NCBI GenBank assembly: GCA_031292515.1
Contig: JARLGZ010000081.1
Span: forward strand, 203,659 to 267,658
Direction of reading: 5' to 3'
DNA length: 64,000 nucleotides
Origin: Puia sp.
GTDB lineage: Bacteria > Bacteroidota > Bacteroidia > Chitinophagales > Chitinophagaceae
Positions 27,801 through 37,388 of the stretch are shown here, piece by piece. Positions within the stretch are counted from its first letter, which is position 1; each line of letters starts with the position of its first letter. Both the position numbers and the translations under genes were made by a program. The notes under the pieces were generated by a model, which saw only the letters and a list, made by a program, of their open reading frames with translations, made no database searches and had not been told where the DNA came from.

Positions 27801-28356
27801 TACAATAGCTTTTATATTTAAGAAAGACGTTCCTAAAACTATACCTGACACAATCAATGAAAATGAGATATTGATTAGAGGTATATTTCATCCTATTCAT
27901 TTTAAAAAAGGGAAAATAACAGAAATGGCTTTTCTTCCTAAATCAGGAGATAATGATGTTTCTATTTTAAGGCGGAATTATACAACCGACGATTTTTGTA
28001 AATCCTTTTTTGCAACCATGCCCTCAAAGATGAATTATAGAGGTCTTTTTGCGTTTCTGGCACAGCACATTGCAGAGATATCTGAAAAATGTGGTATTAA
28101 AGATAAAGTGAGCTTAAAAGTGACTCCACTTGATGAAAATAAAAAGGAAGTCAAAACAAGACCGATACTCGAAACCTTTCCCGGTCTGCCGATGCACGCT
28201 GATTTACACTATTATGATAGGTTTGAAAAGGGCGAAGTTCAGACAAACTACCGGGAATTTGCAAGGAAGTTAATTACTCATGTCGACAAATACTTCGAAG
28301 ACCCAAATATCCCGTCCCCACATTGGGAAGGCCCGGATTTAGGAAGAATTTTTTGA
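27751..28356 (+). CDS. Unknown protein of an AT-rich two-gene cassette (second gene)
   Basis: A 201-residue protein from the ATG at 27751 (a TTG precedes it). It overlaps the end of the previous gene by 50 bp in a different frame. The base composition is AT-rich like its partner. Visible blocks are LIRGIFHPIHFKKGKITEM (about residues 42-60), AFLPKSGDNDVSILRRNY, and a C-terminal GLPMHADLHYYDRFEKGE with a His-Ala-Asp motif. The order R-x-I-x-x-P-x-H then A-F-x-P then H-A-D recalls, from memory, an uncharacterised family often found downstream of W-D-G-x-G-A proteins. No enzyme motif is recognised. It could be one half of a toxin-antitoxin-like or defence-associated pair, but nothing in the sequence proves this. 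Confidence 0.6.
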   Translation: MRFPERLFLHLKDLWHNTIAFIFKKDVPKTIPDTINENEILIRGIFHPIHFKKGKITEMAFLPKSGDNDVSILRRNYTTDDFCKSFFATMPSKMNYRGLFAFLAQHIAEISEKCGIKDKVSLKVTPLDENKKEVKTRPILETFPGLPMHADLHYYDRFEKGEVQTNYREFARKLITHVDKYFEDPNIPSPHWEGPDLGRIF

Positions 28357-28472
28357 ATCATAGTATTCCCTGACCTGTCCCAGGCCAGGCAACTATCTAA
28401 TCCGCTCTCTCCCGGGTTGACCGTTCACTCCTGTATTCTTCTTCTCATGAAGGCATGATTGCCGCATCCTCC

Positions 28473-29150
28473 CTAAAGCACACTTCGCTCACCCAATATC
28501 TTCTCCGCTATGACCAGGTCGATGGGACGCGTGATCTTTATATTGGTGGGCTCCCCCTCTACAAGATGGATCGAAGCACCCGTCTTCTCCACGACGACGG
28601 CCTCGTCCGTAAACGACTCATCATACGGCTGTCCGAAAGCCAGCTGGATGAGCTCGCTGGAAAAAGTCTGGGGAGTTTGAATGATCCGGATCGTATCCCG
28701 GTCGAGCGGCCGGTTACCATCGCTCATTTCCACCCGGACCGAATCCACGCAGCGGATGGCAGGGATCGCATTGCCCGTTTCGAGGGCTTTCTCGAAGCAA
28801 CGACGTATAAGCGTCGGCGTGACCAGGCACCGGACCCCGTCATGCACAAAGATGATGGAACGGTCCGAAATGCTGTCCAGCCCTTTCTTCACGGAGTGGA
28901 AACGTGTCGCACCGCCGGCGACAGCCCGTATGCGGTGCGGAGCCTGCGTGGAAGCCAGTAGTTTTTTACCCGTCTCCATATGCTCCTCCGGCAACACCAG
29001 CACGATCTCGAGGTCTTCATAGGCGTCCAGGAAAGCCCGAAGCGAATACCAAAGGACCGGCCTGTTGTATAGCATCAGGAACTGCTTGGGCACCTGTGTA
29101 CCCATCCGCGAACCCGATCCCCCGGCCACTATGACTGCGTATTTTTTCAT
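28473..29150 (-). CDS. ispD: 2-C-methyl-D-erythritol 4-phosphate cytidylyltransferase
   Basis: A 225-residue cytosolic enzyme that joins MEP and CTP to give CDP-methylerythritol, the third step of the non-mevalonate isoprenoid pathway. The ATG at 29150 places the nucleotide-binding signature AGGSGSRMGTQVPKQF close to the N-terminus, as expected; a GTG six codons upstream is less likely. Other family motifs are FVHDGVRCLVT (about residues 96-106), IIQTPQTFSS, FTDEAVVVEKTG and VEGEPTNIKITRPIDL. The length matches the family. It lies 72 bp downstream of the heptose kinase gene on the same strand, so the two probably share a transcript. Confidence 0.96.
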   Translation of the reverse strand: MKKYAVIVAGGSGSRMGTQVPKQFLMLYNRPVLWYSLRAFLDAYEDLEIVLVLPEEHMETGKKLLASTQAPHRIRAVAGGATRFHSVKKGLDSISDRSIIFVHDGVRCLVTPTLIRRCFEKALETGNAIPAIRCVDSVRVEMSDGNRPLDRDTIRIIQTPQTFSSELIQLAFGQPYDESFTDEAVVVEKTGASIHLVEGEPTNIKITRPIDLVIAEKILGERSVL

Positions 29151-29222
29151 TTGATTGTTTCCATTCACCGCCGGCCGGATCTCCTGTCCCCGATACTGTC
29201 TCTTGTCGCCGGTCCATCATCA

Positions 29223-30215
29223 TCAGTTCACCGGCAGTACCCTGCATTCCGTCAGCAGCCTTTCCTTATTGATCGCAACCGTCCCGACTTCTTCGCAGAC
29301 CAGTCCCCCCGCAAGATTGGCGACCTCGGCCATCAATCGCACATCCCGGGTCGCCGCATAGACAAGGGACGCCACGGCGATCACAGTATCCCCCGCACCC
29401 GAAACATCGGCGATGCTCCGGATATGCGAAGGAAGGATGCCTGCGACTTCTCCTGCTTCAAAGAAAACCCCTTTTTCAGACAAGGTGATAAATGAGATAC
29501 CGTGATGCAGCTTCTCCCCCAATAGCCGGTGAATATCCCGGAGAGTAGACACGTTGACCTCTTCCAGCAGCAGGTTCAGCCCCTCTTTGACTTCCTTCAG
29601 GTTGGGTTTGAAGATGTCCACCCCCTGATAGCTGAAGAAATTCTTTCTCTTGGGATCTACGGCCGTGACCACGCCATGTCGCTTGCACAATCGGATCACC
29701 TCCTGGATAATCCGGCCGGTCAGAACACCCTTATTATAATCCTCGAAGATGAGTACATGCGGCTTTTCATGCTCCAGGTATTTTGTCACCTGCTCAAGCA
29801 GCCCCTCCTCTTCCGCCGGAGACAGGTCGCGGGTCGTCTCTGAATCCAACCGCATCATCTGCTGGTTGCGGCTGATGACACGCGCTTTGTTGGTCGTGAT
29901 GCGATCTCCGCTCCTGAGCAGATAAGAGGTCCGGATGTCTTTCTCCCGCAGCAGCCCTTCCAGCTTCGATCCGTCTTCATCCTCCCCGATCACGGAAAAA
30001 ACAGTCGTCTCCGCACCGAGCGATGCCAGGTTGAGCGCGACATTCCCCGCTCCCCCGATCCGGTGCTCGCGTTTATCCAGCGTGACAACCGGCACCGGCG
30101 CCTCCGGCGAGATCCTTTCCACATGCCCCCACCAATAAGTATCGAGCATCACATCCCCAATCACACCCGCCTTAATGGCTCTAAAGTCTTCGAACAGCTT
30201 ATTAAAATCGATCAT
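29223..30215 (-). CDS. hldA: D-glycero-beta-D-manno-heptose-7-phosphate kinase (PfkB family)
   Basis: A 330-residue sugar kinase of the RfaE1/HldE kinase-domain type, which phosphorylates heptose-7-phosphate on the way to ADP-heptose for lipopolysaccharide core. Motifs are VIGDVMLDTYWWGHVERISP near the N-terminus, EHRIGGAGNVALNLASLG, FEDYNKGVLTG, TAVDPKRKNFF and the PfkB ATP/anion-hole signature DVSGAGDTVIAV near residue 270. It lacks the cytidylyltransferase-like second domain of the bifunctional E. coli enzyme, so HldC must be encoded elsewhere. It starts at the ATG at 30215. Another PfkB sugar kinase is possible, but the WWG-VERISPEAPVPV segment strongly favours this family. Confidence 0.92.
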   Translation of the reverse strand: MIDFNKLFEDFRAIKAGVIGDVMLDTYWWGHVERISPEAPVPVVTLDKREHRIGGAGNVALNLASLGAETTVFSVIGEDEDGSKLEGLLREKDIRTSYLLRSGDRITTNKARVISRNQQMMRLDSETTRDLSPAEEEGLLEQVTKYLEHEKPHVLIFEDYNKGVLTGRIIQEVIRLCKRHGVVTAVDPKRKNFFSYQGVDIFKPNLKEVKEGLNLLLEEVNVSTLRDIHRLLGEKLHHGISFITLSEKGVFFEAGEVAGILPSHIRSIADVSGAGDTVIAVASLVYAATRDVRLMAEVANLAGGLVCEEVGTVAINKERLLTECRVLPVN

Positions 30216-30336
30216 ACCCGATAAAAAACTTTTTTATAGATCAAATGTCTTCTTCCCTCCCTATATCCCCTTCTCATTCGTCCTCTTCTTCACCCCTTTT
30301 CACCTTTACCAGTCTCTCCCTCTCCAAGTCCTCACC

Positions 30337-30377
30337 CCACTCACTACTGACTATTCACTATTGACTATTCACTACTT
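30337..30377. repeat. ACTCACTA-type dispersed repeat at a stop codon
   Basis: CCACTCACTACTGACTATT, CACTATTGACTATTC and ACTACTT lie in the 156-bp gap below the permease. The TAG stop of the permease (30374-30372) is inside the repeat. Confidence 0.8.
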
Positions 30378-31850
30378 CCTTCCCACTGCGATATAATACA
30401 AAGGTATCCCTGCCAGGACAATCGCCAATCCCCAGCCGGCATAACCAGGCTTCTGGATGATCAGGGCAATGCAAAATATCACCGCCAGCAGTATATAAAT
30501 AGCCGGCAACACCGGGTAGCCAAAGGCCTTATAGGGCCTCTCCAGCCCCGGAACCTTCTTTCGCAGTATAAAGATACCCAACACCGTTAAGGCATAGAAC
30601 AAAACCGCCACAAAGGAGATCATGTCCAGCAGATCCCCATACTTTCCACTCAGACACAATATGGAAGCCACGATACACTGCGCCCACAGAGCCCGGGAAG
30701 GAACGGCATTTGCATTCAAACTGCCCGCCTTGCGAAAGAACAGCCCGTCCTGCGCCATGGTATAATAGACCCTCGCCCCCGCCAGTATCAATCCGTTGTT
30801 GCAGCCAAAAGTGGAGATCATGATCATCACCGCGATGACATAGGTTCCGATATGCCCGAAGATACCGTTGGCTGCCGCGACGGCCACCCGGTCCTGCGGT
30901 GCGAAGGCGATATTGCCCATCGGCAATACCTTCAGATACATCAGGTTCGCCAATACGTAGATAAACGTCACGATCAGGGTCCCCAGGAAAAGGCTCAGAC
31001 CGATGTTCCGTTTCGGGTTCCGGATCTCGCCGGCGATAAACGTGACATTATTCCAGGCATCGCTGGAGAAAATAGAACCCACCATCGCCGCGGCGATCGC
31101 GCCGAGCATGGCGACGCCAAGAATCGGAGTACCCAGCAGGTCATGACCACCCCCTCCCGGCGCCGGAGCCAGCGACTGCATATGCCAAGCATCGGCCCAG
31201 TTGTCATGCCAGACGCCTTTGCCGGTAGCGACCAGGAAGCCGAAGGCGATGAGACCGAACAAAGACACCAGTTTGACAACCGTAAAACTGGTCTGGATGG
31301 CCTTGCCCGTCCTCACGCCCAGCGTATTCACATAACTCAGGAAGATAATCAGCCCGATCGACACGAGCTGGGCAATATAAATCTTAAAACCACCCTCTAT
31401 ATGCGCAACAGACGCCGAATCTCCCGCAACGAGTTTTCCGCCCAGGCGGAAAATGATATTGTCATCGGTGAGCTCCAGCGGATGGAAGAAATAACCGGCA
31501 AACTTGGAAAAAGCGACCCCGACCGCCGCAATGGTGCCCGTCTGGATCACGGCAAAAAAGCTCCAGCCGTATAAGAATCCCGTGAGCGGGTTATAAGCCT
31601 CTTTCAGGTATACATACTGGCCACCCGCCTTTGGATACATCCCGCTAAGCTCCCCATAGCTGACGGCGGCTGTGATGGTCATAAAGCCCGTGATCAGCCA
31701 TACAAGGATCAGCCAGCCGGCGCTGCCGACATTCCGGGCTATATCCGCGCTGACGATAAAGATCCCGGAACCGATCATCGATCCCGCTACGATCATGGTC
31801 CCATCGAGCAGCCTCAGCGTGGGTTTGAATTGAGTGGTGGTTTCTGCCAT
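30372..31850 (-). CDS. APC-superfamily amino-acid permease
   Basis: A 492-residue inner-membrane transporter with about 12 hydrophobic helices, the usual number for the amino acid-polyamine-organocation superfamily. The first helix contains the substrate-binding loop MIVAGSMIGSGIFIVSADIA. LSGMYPKAGGQYVYLKEAYN and WNNVTFIAGEIRNPKRNIG are characteristic of LAT/GerC-like members. The substrate cannot be deduced; import or exchange of neutral amino acids is usual for the family. It starts at the ATG at 31850, 95 bp below ompH on the same strand. It lies on the opposite strand from the leu/ilv block, so any link to that pathway is only positional. Confidence 0.93.
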   Translation of the reverse strand: MAETTTQFKPTLRLLDGTMIVAGSMIGSGIFIVSADIARNVGSAGWLILVWLITGFMTITAAVSYGELSGMYPKAGGQYVYLKEAYNPLTGFLYGWSFFAVIQTGTIAAVGVAFSKFAGYFFHPLELTDDNIIFRLGGKLVAGDSASVAHIEGGFKIYIAQLVSIGLIIFLSYVNTLGVRTGKAIQTSFTVVKLVSLFGLIAFGFLVATGKGVWHDNWADAWHMQSLAPAPGGGGHDLLGTPILGVAMLGAIAAAMVGSIFSSDAWNNVTFIAGEIRNPKRNIGLSLFLGTLIVTFIYVLANLMYLKVLPMGNIAFAPQDRVAVAAANGIFGHIGTYVIAVMIMISTFGCNNGLILAGARVYYTMAQDGLFFRKAGSLNANAVPSRALWAQCIVASILCLSGKYGDLLDMISFVAVLFYALTVLGIFILRKKVPGLERPYKAFGYPVLPAIYILLAVIFCIALIIQKPGYAGWGLAIVLAGIPLYYIAVGRK

Positions 31851-31945
31851 AATACTAAATTCGAACGGGAATAAAGAAATGACCGTGAATGAAATAAAAT
31901 GGAAGATAAGAAAATCAAGGGAAAAAGATCCTTCTTCTTAAAAGG

Positions 31946-32536
31946 TCAATTCTTCTTTTTGTAGGCCGCATTCAGCCCCGCCAGCACCTCCTGGGTAATA
32001 TTATAGAGGGTGTCTTTGTAGTACATGAAGGAATTTGGGTCGTAGGCAAAAATGAAAGAGTAGTTTCTTTGCTTGTTGAAGTCTTTCAGGAAAACCTCTA
32101 TCTGGTGCTTGATATCCATTTTCAGGTTCTCATTATGCTGGATCAGTTCCTGCTGCAGGGTCTCTTTACGGCTCTGGTAATTGCGCTGCATCGCGGCATA
32201 CTCCTGTTGGGCCTGCTCGTTCTCGGTCTGCGTCATCGTATTGCCTTTTTTCTGCCATTCCGCAATCTTACGCTGATCGTTCTTTTCGATGGAGCTGAGC
32301 TCCATATTCATAGCCTGCTCTTTGGCATTGGCCTGGTTCTGGGCATCCTTGAAATAATCGTAATGCGCCTGTACGGAATCGATATCAAAATAGGCGATCT
32401 TAAAGTTCGTAGTAGATGTATGCTCGGTAGCGACCGTGATCTTCTTGATCTGTTCGGTGTGATTATAGAACAGGAAAAACAGGAAACCGATCAGCACCAG
32501 CGAAAGGATGCTCAATATGGTAGAGATATTTTTCAT
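31946..32536 (-). CDS. OmpH/Skp-family periplasmic protein
   Basis: A 196-residue protein with an N-terminal hydrophobic helix (ILSILSLVLIGFLFFLFY) that may be an uncleaved anchor. FKIAYFDIDSVQAHYDYF follows, then a long charged coiled-coil stretch (about residues 65-145) rich in Gln, Glu and Lys (MELSSIEKNDQRKIAEWQKK). This is the Skp/OmpH arrangement: a trimeric chaperone with long helical tentacles that carries outer-membrane proteins through the periplasm. The C-terminus (FIFAYDPNSFMYYKDTLYN) returns to beta structure, as in OmpH. It starts at the ATG at 32536. A terminator of the upstream rpoC gene separates it from that gene. Confidence 0.88.
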   Translation of the reverse strand: MKNISTILSILSLVLIGFLFFLFYNHTEQIKKITVATEHTSTTNFKIAYFDIDSVQAHYDYFKDAQNQANAKEQAMNMELSSIEKNDQRKIAEWQKKGNTMTQTENEQAQQEYAAMQRNYQSRKETLQQELIQHNENLKMDIKHQIEVFLKDFNKQRNYSFIFAYDPNSFMYYKDTLYNITQEVLAGLNAAYKKKN

Positions 32537-32667
32537 ATTTATACTAATTGGAACACGAATAAATGAACACGAACGAACGCGAGTTGAATATAATTGAACA
32601 CAGCCAATCGCCCCGGACGCGGATCAGCCGCGAAATTACGCGAATATAGTGTCAAGTATTCTCATAT

Positions 32668-32703
32668 AAAAAAAGTAGGAGGCTTTTCACCCCCTACTTT
32701 TTT
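32668..32703 (-). terminator. Rho-independent terminator of rpoC
   Basis: AAAAAAAGTAGG (32668-32679) pairs with CCTACTTTTTT (32693-32703) around a short GC-containing loop. The arm is T-rich on both strands, so it could work in both directions. It lies 48 bp past the rpoC stop. Confidence 0.85.
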
Positions 32704-32750
32704 CATTTTAACAATCTTATAATTGTCGGACTTAACGCTTATTCGCGTCC

Positions 32751-35700
32751 TTACTCTTCTTCGTCGAACTGCATCGCTTCACGTGTCGTCTGCAGCAATT
32801 CATACTCTTCCTTGCTACCTACGATCATGTTTTCGAAGTCCCGCAGACCCGTACCGGCCGGGATCGGATGACCCGTGATGACATTCTCCTTCAGACCGAG
32901 CATGTCATCGCTCTTGCCCTGGATAGCGGCGGAAGACAGTACCTTCGTCGTCTCCTGGAACGAAGCGGCGGAGATCCAGCTCTGGGTACCCAGCGAAGCC
33001 TTGGTGATACCGAGCAGCAACGGAGCGGAAGTGGCAGCCTTTGCGTCACGGAATTCAGCCAGCTTCTTGTCGTTGCGTCGCAGGATGGAATTCTCCTCCC
33101 TGACCTCACGCAGGCTCACGATCTGGCCCGCCTTCAACTTGCCGGATTCACCCGGATCGGTGACAATCTTCTTATCGAAGATCCAGTCGTTCTCATCGAG
33201 GAACTCGAATTTGTCGACGGTATCTTCTTCGAGAAAACGGGTATCGCCCGGATCTACGATGGTCAGCTTACGCATCATCTGGCGAACGATCACCTCGACA
33301 TGCTTATCATTGATCTTCACACCCTGCAGGCGATAAACCTCCTGGATCTCATTGACCACATATTCCTGTACGGCGAAAGGCCCTTTGATAGACAATATAT
33401 CCGCCGGAGCCACCTGGCCGTCCGAAAGCTGGGCGCCGGCCTTGATAAAGTCGCCATCCTGCGCCAGGATCTGGCGGGTCAGCGGAACCAGGTATTTCTT
33501 CACCACTCCGTCTTTTGCTTCTACGATGATCTCGCGGTTACCACGTTTGATATTCCCGAAAGCTACCACGCCGTCGATTTCCGAAACGATCGCCGGGTTG
33601 CCCGGGTTACGCGCTTCGAACAATTCCGTTACGCGGGGCAGACCTCCCGTGATATCCCGCAACTTACCGAGTACACGGGGGATCTTCACGATTACCTGGC
33701 CGGCCCTGACCTCATCGCCTTCTTCCATCACGATATGAGAGCCGACAGGCAGGTTATACGATTTTATCTCCTTGTTTCCTTCGATATTGATAGAAGGGAT
33801 CTTCGTCTTATCCTTCGTTTCGATGACCACTTTCTCGCGGTGACCGGTCTGTTCGTCGGCCTCTTCCCGGAAGGTGATCCCTTCGATGACGGCGTCGAAC
33901 TTGACATGACCCGCAATTTCGGAGATCACGACATTATTATAAGGATCCCATGTGCAGAGGATATCGCCTTTGACGACTTTCTGTCCATCCTTTACATTCA
34001 GGGTAGCGCCATAAGGCACGTTATTGGTGATCATCAGCCGGTCGTTCTTCACATCCATGATCCTCACCTCACCGGTACGGCCGATAACGATATGTACTTT
34101 TGTGCCTTCATTATTTTCTGTGACGACCGTTCTCAGACCGTCGAACTGGACCGTCCCATCGAACTTCGCGAGCATCGTCGATTCTACCGAGGCAGAACCG
34201 GCCACACCACCCACGTGGAATGTACGCAGGGTCAGCTGGGTTCCGGGTTCTCCGATCGACTGCGCGGCGATGATACCGACCGCATCACCCTTCTGGGTCG
34301 TATACCCGGTAGCGAGATTCTTGCCGTAACATTTCACGCACACACCGCGCTTGCTCTCACAAGTCAGTACCGAACGGATTTCAACCGACTCGATACCGGC
34401 GTCTTCGATGCGCTTGCCGATCTCTTCGGTGATCTGCTCCCCGGCGCTGACGATCAGGTCATCTGTCGTGAGGTCATATACATCATGCAGGGAAGTACGT
34501 CCCAGGATCCTGTCATACAGTGGTTCTACGACGTCCTCGTTGTCCTTGAGGGCCGAAGTGGCGATACCGCGGAGGGTGCCGCAATCTTCTTCCGTGATCA
34601 CCACGTCCTGGGCCACATCCACCAGACGGCGGGTGAGGTAACCGGCATCTGCCGTTTTCAGTGCCGTATCCGCCAGACCCTTACGGGCACCATGCGTGGA
34701 GATAAAGTAATCCAATACATTCAGACCACCCTTGAAATTGGACAGGATGGGATTCTCGATGATCTCGCTGCCGGTAGAACCGGACTTCCTCGGCTTGGCC
34801 ATCAACCCTCTGATACCAGCCAGCTGTTTAATCTGCTGTTTGGAACCGCGGGCTCCGGAGTCAAGCATCATATACACGGAATTGAACCCTTGCTTGTCAG
34901 TGGCCAGCTCATGGATCAACGTTTCCGTGATACGCGTATCGACGCGGGACCAGATATCTACGATCTGGTTATATCTTTCGTTATTGGTGATCAGACCCAT
35001 ATTATAGTTATCCCATACCTCGTCTACTTCGCCTTTCGCATTGTCCAGCAGCTGCTCCTTGGTATCGGGAATGATCAGGTCATTGATATTAAAGGACAGA
35101 CCGCCGCGGAATGCCATACGGAAACCCAGCTGCTTGATATCATCCAGGAATTTGACCGTCTTCGGGATATTGGTCCACTTGATGATGTTCCCGATGATTT
35201 CGCGAAGCGATTTCTTCGTCAGCAACGCGTTTACAAAACCCACTTCGACCGGCACGTGCTGGTTGAATAATACGCGGCCTACCGTGGTTTCGAGGAGCTT
35301 ATGCTCGATCTCATCATTGTCCTTTCTTACGTTTGTCTTTACCTTGATAAAGGCATGCAGATCCGCCCTTCCTTCGTTATAGGCGATAATTACTTCCTCG
35401 GCACTGTAGAAGATCTTGCCTTCACCCTTCACCTTTTCGGCGGGAGTCGATTTCTTACCCTTCGTGATATAATACAGCCCGAGTACCATGTCCTGTGAAG
35501 GCAGGGTGATCGGCGTACCGTTCTGCGGGTTCAGGATATTGTGTGAAGACAGCATCAGCAATTGCGCTTCCAGTACGGCTGCGCTGCTGAGGGGTACGTG
35601 CACGGCCATCTGGTCACCGTCAAAGTCGGCGTTGAAAGCCGTACAAACGAGCGGGTGCAACTGGATAGCCTTTCCTTCGATCAGCTTAGGCTGGAAGGCC

Positions 35701-37046
35701 TGGATCGAAAGACGGTGCAGCGTCGGGGCTCGGTTCAGCATGACCGGGTGCCCCTTGAGAATATTTTCGAGGATATCCCATACAATGGCTTCCTTTTTAT
35801 CCACCAGCTTACGGGCGCTCTTTACGGTTTTTACGATACCCCTTTCGATCAGTTTGCGGATGATGAAGGGTTTGAACAGCTCCGCGGCCATGTCCTTGGG
35901 AAGACCGCACTCATGCAGCTTCAGCTCGGGCCCTACCACGATGACCGAACGGCCGGAGTAATCGACACGTTTACCCAGCAGGTTCTGACGGAAACGACCC
36001 TGCTTCCCTTTCAGCACGTCGCTCAGGGATTTCAGCGCCCTTCCGCCTTCTGCCTTCACCGCATTCGACTTGCGGCTGTTATCGAACAGCGAGTCGATCG
36101 CTTCCTGCAACATACGCTTTTCGTTACGCAGGATCACTTCCGGAGCCTTGATCTCCAGCAGACGCTTCAGACGGTTGTTGCGGATGATGACCCGGCGATA
36201 CAGATCGTTAAGATCGGAAGAAGCGAAACGACCGCCATCCAGGGGAACCAGCGGACGCAGTTCCGGGGGAATGACGGGGATGTATTGCATGACCATCCAC
36301 TCGGGACGGTTGGTGATCCTTGTATTGGCATCCCGGAAGCTTTCCACGACGCTCAGCCTTTTCAGCGCATCGGCCTTACGTTGCTGAGAAGTCTCGTTAG
36401 CAGCTGCGGCACGCAGATCGAAGCTCAACTGGTCCAGGTCGATCCTTTCCAGCAGCGCATGCACGGCTTCCGCACCCATCTTGGCGATGAATTTTGTGGG
36501 ATCCTCATCCGGCAGATATTGATTGTCCTTCGGGAGGGTATCCAGTATCTCCAGGTATTCTTCTTCCGTCAGCAGGTCTCCATAGTTCTGACCCTTGTCC
36601 GCCCGTATCCCGGACTGGACAACAACATATCTTTCATAATAGACGATGCTCTCCAGCTTCTTGGAGCTCATCCCCAGCAAATAGCCGATTTTATTCGGCA
36701 GGGACTTGAAGTACCAGATGTGAACGACCGGTACGACCAGCTTGATATGACCCATGCGCTCGCGGCGAACTTTTTTCTCCGTTACTTCCACCCCGCAACG
36801 ATCGCAAACGATACCCTTGTAACGGATACGCTTGTATTTTCCGCAGGCACATTCATAATCCTTTACCGGCCCAAAAATACGCTCGCAGAACAAGCCGTCT
36901 CTTTCGGGCTTGTAAGTGCGGTAGTTGATGGTTTCCGGCTTCAGCACCTCTCCATAAGATCTTTCGAGGATGGAATCGGGAGAAGCAAGACCGATAGTGA
37001 TTTTTGAAAAAGTGGCTCTGGGACGATTTTCTTTTTTAATAGCCAT
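32751..37046 (-). CDS. rpoC: DNA-directed RNA polymerase subunit beta prime
   Basis: A 1431-residue catalytic subunit of RNA polymerase, full length for Bacteroidota. The N-terminal zinc ribbon is [20 protein letters not shown] (about residues 67-86). The rudder/lid region contains [20 protein letters not shown], and the active-site magnesium motif [16 protein letters not shown] lies near residue 470. The second zinc site ([17 protein letters not shown]) and the trigger-loop region ([17 protein letters not shown]) are intact. It starts at the ATG at 37046. In most bacteria rpoB lies directly upstream in the same operon. Here the upstream neighbour is a 340-bp gap and then an unrelated helical-repeat gene, so rpoC must have its own promoter. 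Confidence 0.99.
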   Translation of the reverse strand: MAIKKENRPRATFSKITIGLASPDSILERSYGEVLKPETINYRTYKPERDGLFCERIFGPVKDYECACGKYKRIRYKGIVCDRCGVEVTEKKVRRERMGHIKLVVPVVHIWYFKSLPNKIGYLLGMSSKKLESIVYYERYVVVQSGIRADKGQNYGDLLTEEEYLEILDTLPKDNQYLPDEDPTKFIAKMGAEAVHALLERIDLDQLSFDLRAAAANETSQQRKADALKRLSVVESFRDANTRITNRPEWMVMQYIPVIPPELRPLVPLDGGRFASSDLNDLYRRVIIRNNRLKRLLEIKAPEVILRNEKRMLQEAIDSLFDNSRKSNAVKAEGGRALKSLSDVLKGKQGRFRQNLLGKRVDYSGRSVIVVGPELKLHECGLPKDMAAELFKPFIIRKLIERGIVKTVKSARKLVDKKEAIVWDILENILKGHPVMLNRAPTLHRLSIQAFQPKLIEGKAIQLHPLVCTAFNADFDGDQMAVHVPLSSAAVLEAQLLMLSSHNILNPQNGTPITLPSQDMVLGLYYITKGKKSTPAEKVKGEGKIFYSAEEVIIAYNEGRADLHAFIKVKTNVRKDNDEIEHKLLETTVGRVLFNQHVPVEVGFVNALLTKKSLREIIGNIIKWTNIPKTVKFLDDIKQLGFRMAFRGGLSFNINDLIIPDTKEQLLDNAKGEVDEVWDNYNMGLITNNERYNQIVDIWSRVDTRITETLIHELATDKQGFNSVYMMLDSGARGSKQQIKQLAGIRGLMAKPRKSGSTGSEIIENPILSNFKGGLNVLDYFISTHGARKGLADTALKTADAGYLTRRLVDVAQDVVITEEDCGTLRGIATSALKDNEDVVEPLYDRILGRTSLHDVYDLTTDDLIVSAGEQITEEIGKRIEDAGIESVEIRSVLTCESKRGVCVKCYGKNLATGYTTQKGDAVGIIAAQSIGEPGTQLTLRTFHVGGVAGSASVESTMLAKFDGTVQFDGLRTVVTENNEGTKVHIVIGRTGEVRIMDVKNDRLMITNNVPYGATLNVKDGQKVVKGDILCTWDPYNNVVISEIAGHVKFDAVIEGITFREEADEQTGHREKVVIETKDKTKIPSINIEGNKEIKSYNLPVGSHIVMEEGDEVRAGQVIVKIPRVLGKLRDITGGLPRVTELFEARNPGNPAIVSEIDGVVAFGNIKRGNREIIVEAKDGVVKKYLVPLTRQILAQDGDFIKAGAQLSDGQVAPADILSIKGPFAVQEYVVNEIQEVYRLQGVKINDKHVEVIVRQMMRKLTIVDPGDTRFLEEDTVDKFEFLDENDWIFDKKIVTDPGESGKLKAGQIVSLREVREENSILRRNDKKLAEFRDAKAATSAPLLLGITKASLGTQSWISAASFQETTKVLSSAAIQGKSDDMLGLKENVITGHPIPAGTGLRDFENMIVGSKEEYELLQTTREAMQFDEEE

Positions 37047-37057
37047 ATTGCAATATG
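37044..37057. repeat. 14-bp perfect palindrome at the rpoC start codon
   Basis: CATATTGCAATATG is self-complementary, and one end is the rpoC ATG. It could be an operator, a small mRNA hairpin covering the start, or chance. Confidence 0.5.
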
Positions 37058-37188
37058 AGGTTTTTTTATCTTATTCCCCGGACCCGACCGGACCCGTTCT
37101 TATTCGCCTAAACACAACCAATTGATTATAAACATCTTAAAATACAGAAACATCGGCCCAACAGCCAATATACCGAAATTAAGGAGGG

Positions 37189-37196
37189 CAAAGGTA
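37189..37196 (-). promoter_or_regulatory. Candidate -7 promoter element for rpoC
   Basis: On the minus strand this reads TACCTTTG, an exact TANNTTTG match 143 bp before rpoC. A TTTTG lies only 12 bp upstream, closer than the usual spacing, so the -33 box is doubtful. The gap 37047-37388 has no gene; it holds this element, AT-rich sequence and a dispersed repeat. Confidence 0.35.
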
Positions 37197-37349
37197 CGGA
37201 TTTATTGACAAAATAGCACCGGCGCGGTCGTTCCTGCGAAATTTTTCCGGCCCGGCCGCAAATAGGCTCCTCCTGAAGCTTGCCGAAACATAATAACAAC
37301 GACGGCTCGTTAAAGTTCACCCCTCATCTGGGGCTAATAACATCTTCAC

Positions 37350-37384
37350 CCCACTCAGTACTCACCACTGACCACTCACCACTC
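37350..37384. repeat. ACTCACTA-type dispersed repeat
   Basis: CCACTCAGTACTCACCACTG and ACCACTCACCACTC end 5 bp before the stop codon of the helical-repeat gene (minus strand). Confidence 0.75.
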
Positions 37385-37388
37385 TCTC

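Noticed and set aside
27198..28472. Attachment-site direct repeats flanking the AT-rich cassette
   Set aside because: Only short partial matches (such as CCAGG-AACTA words) were seen at the two edges; no convincing direct repeat or integrase.
32868..37007. Long open frames on the plus strand opposite rpoC (up to 800 codons)
   Set aside because: They lie wholly antisense to an intact, unmistakable rpoC, have atypical composition and no recognisable motif; they are by-products of codon bias in GC-rich DNA.
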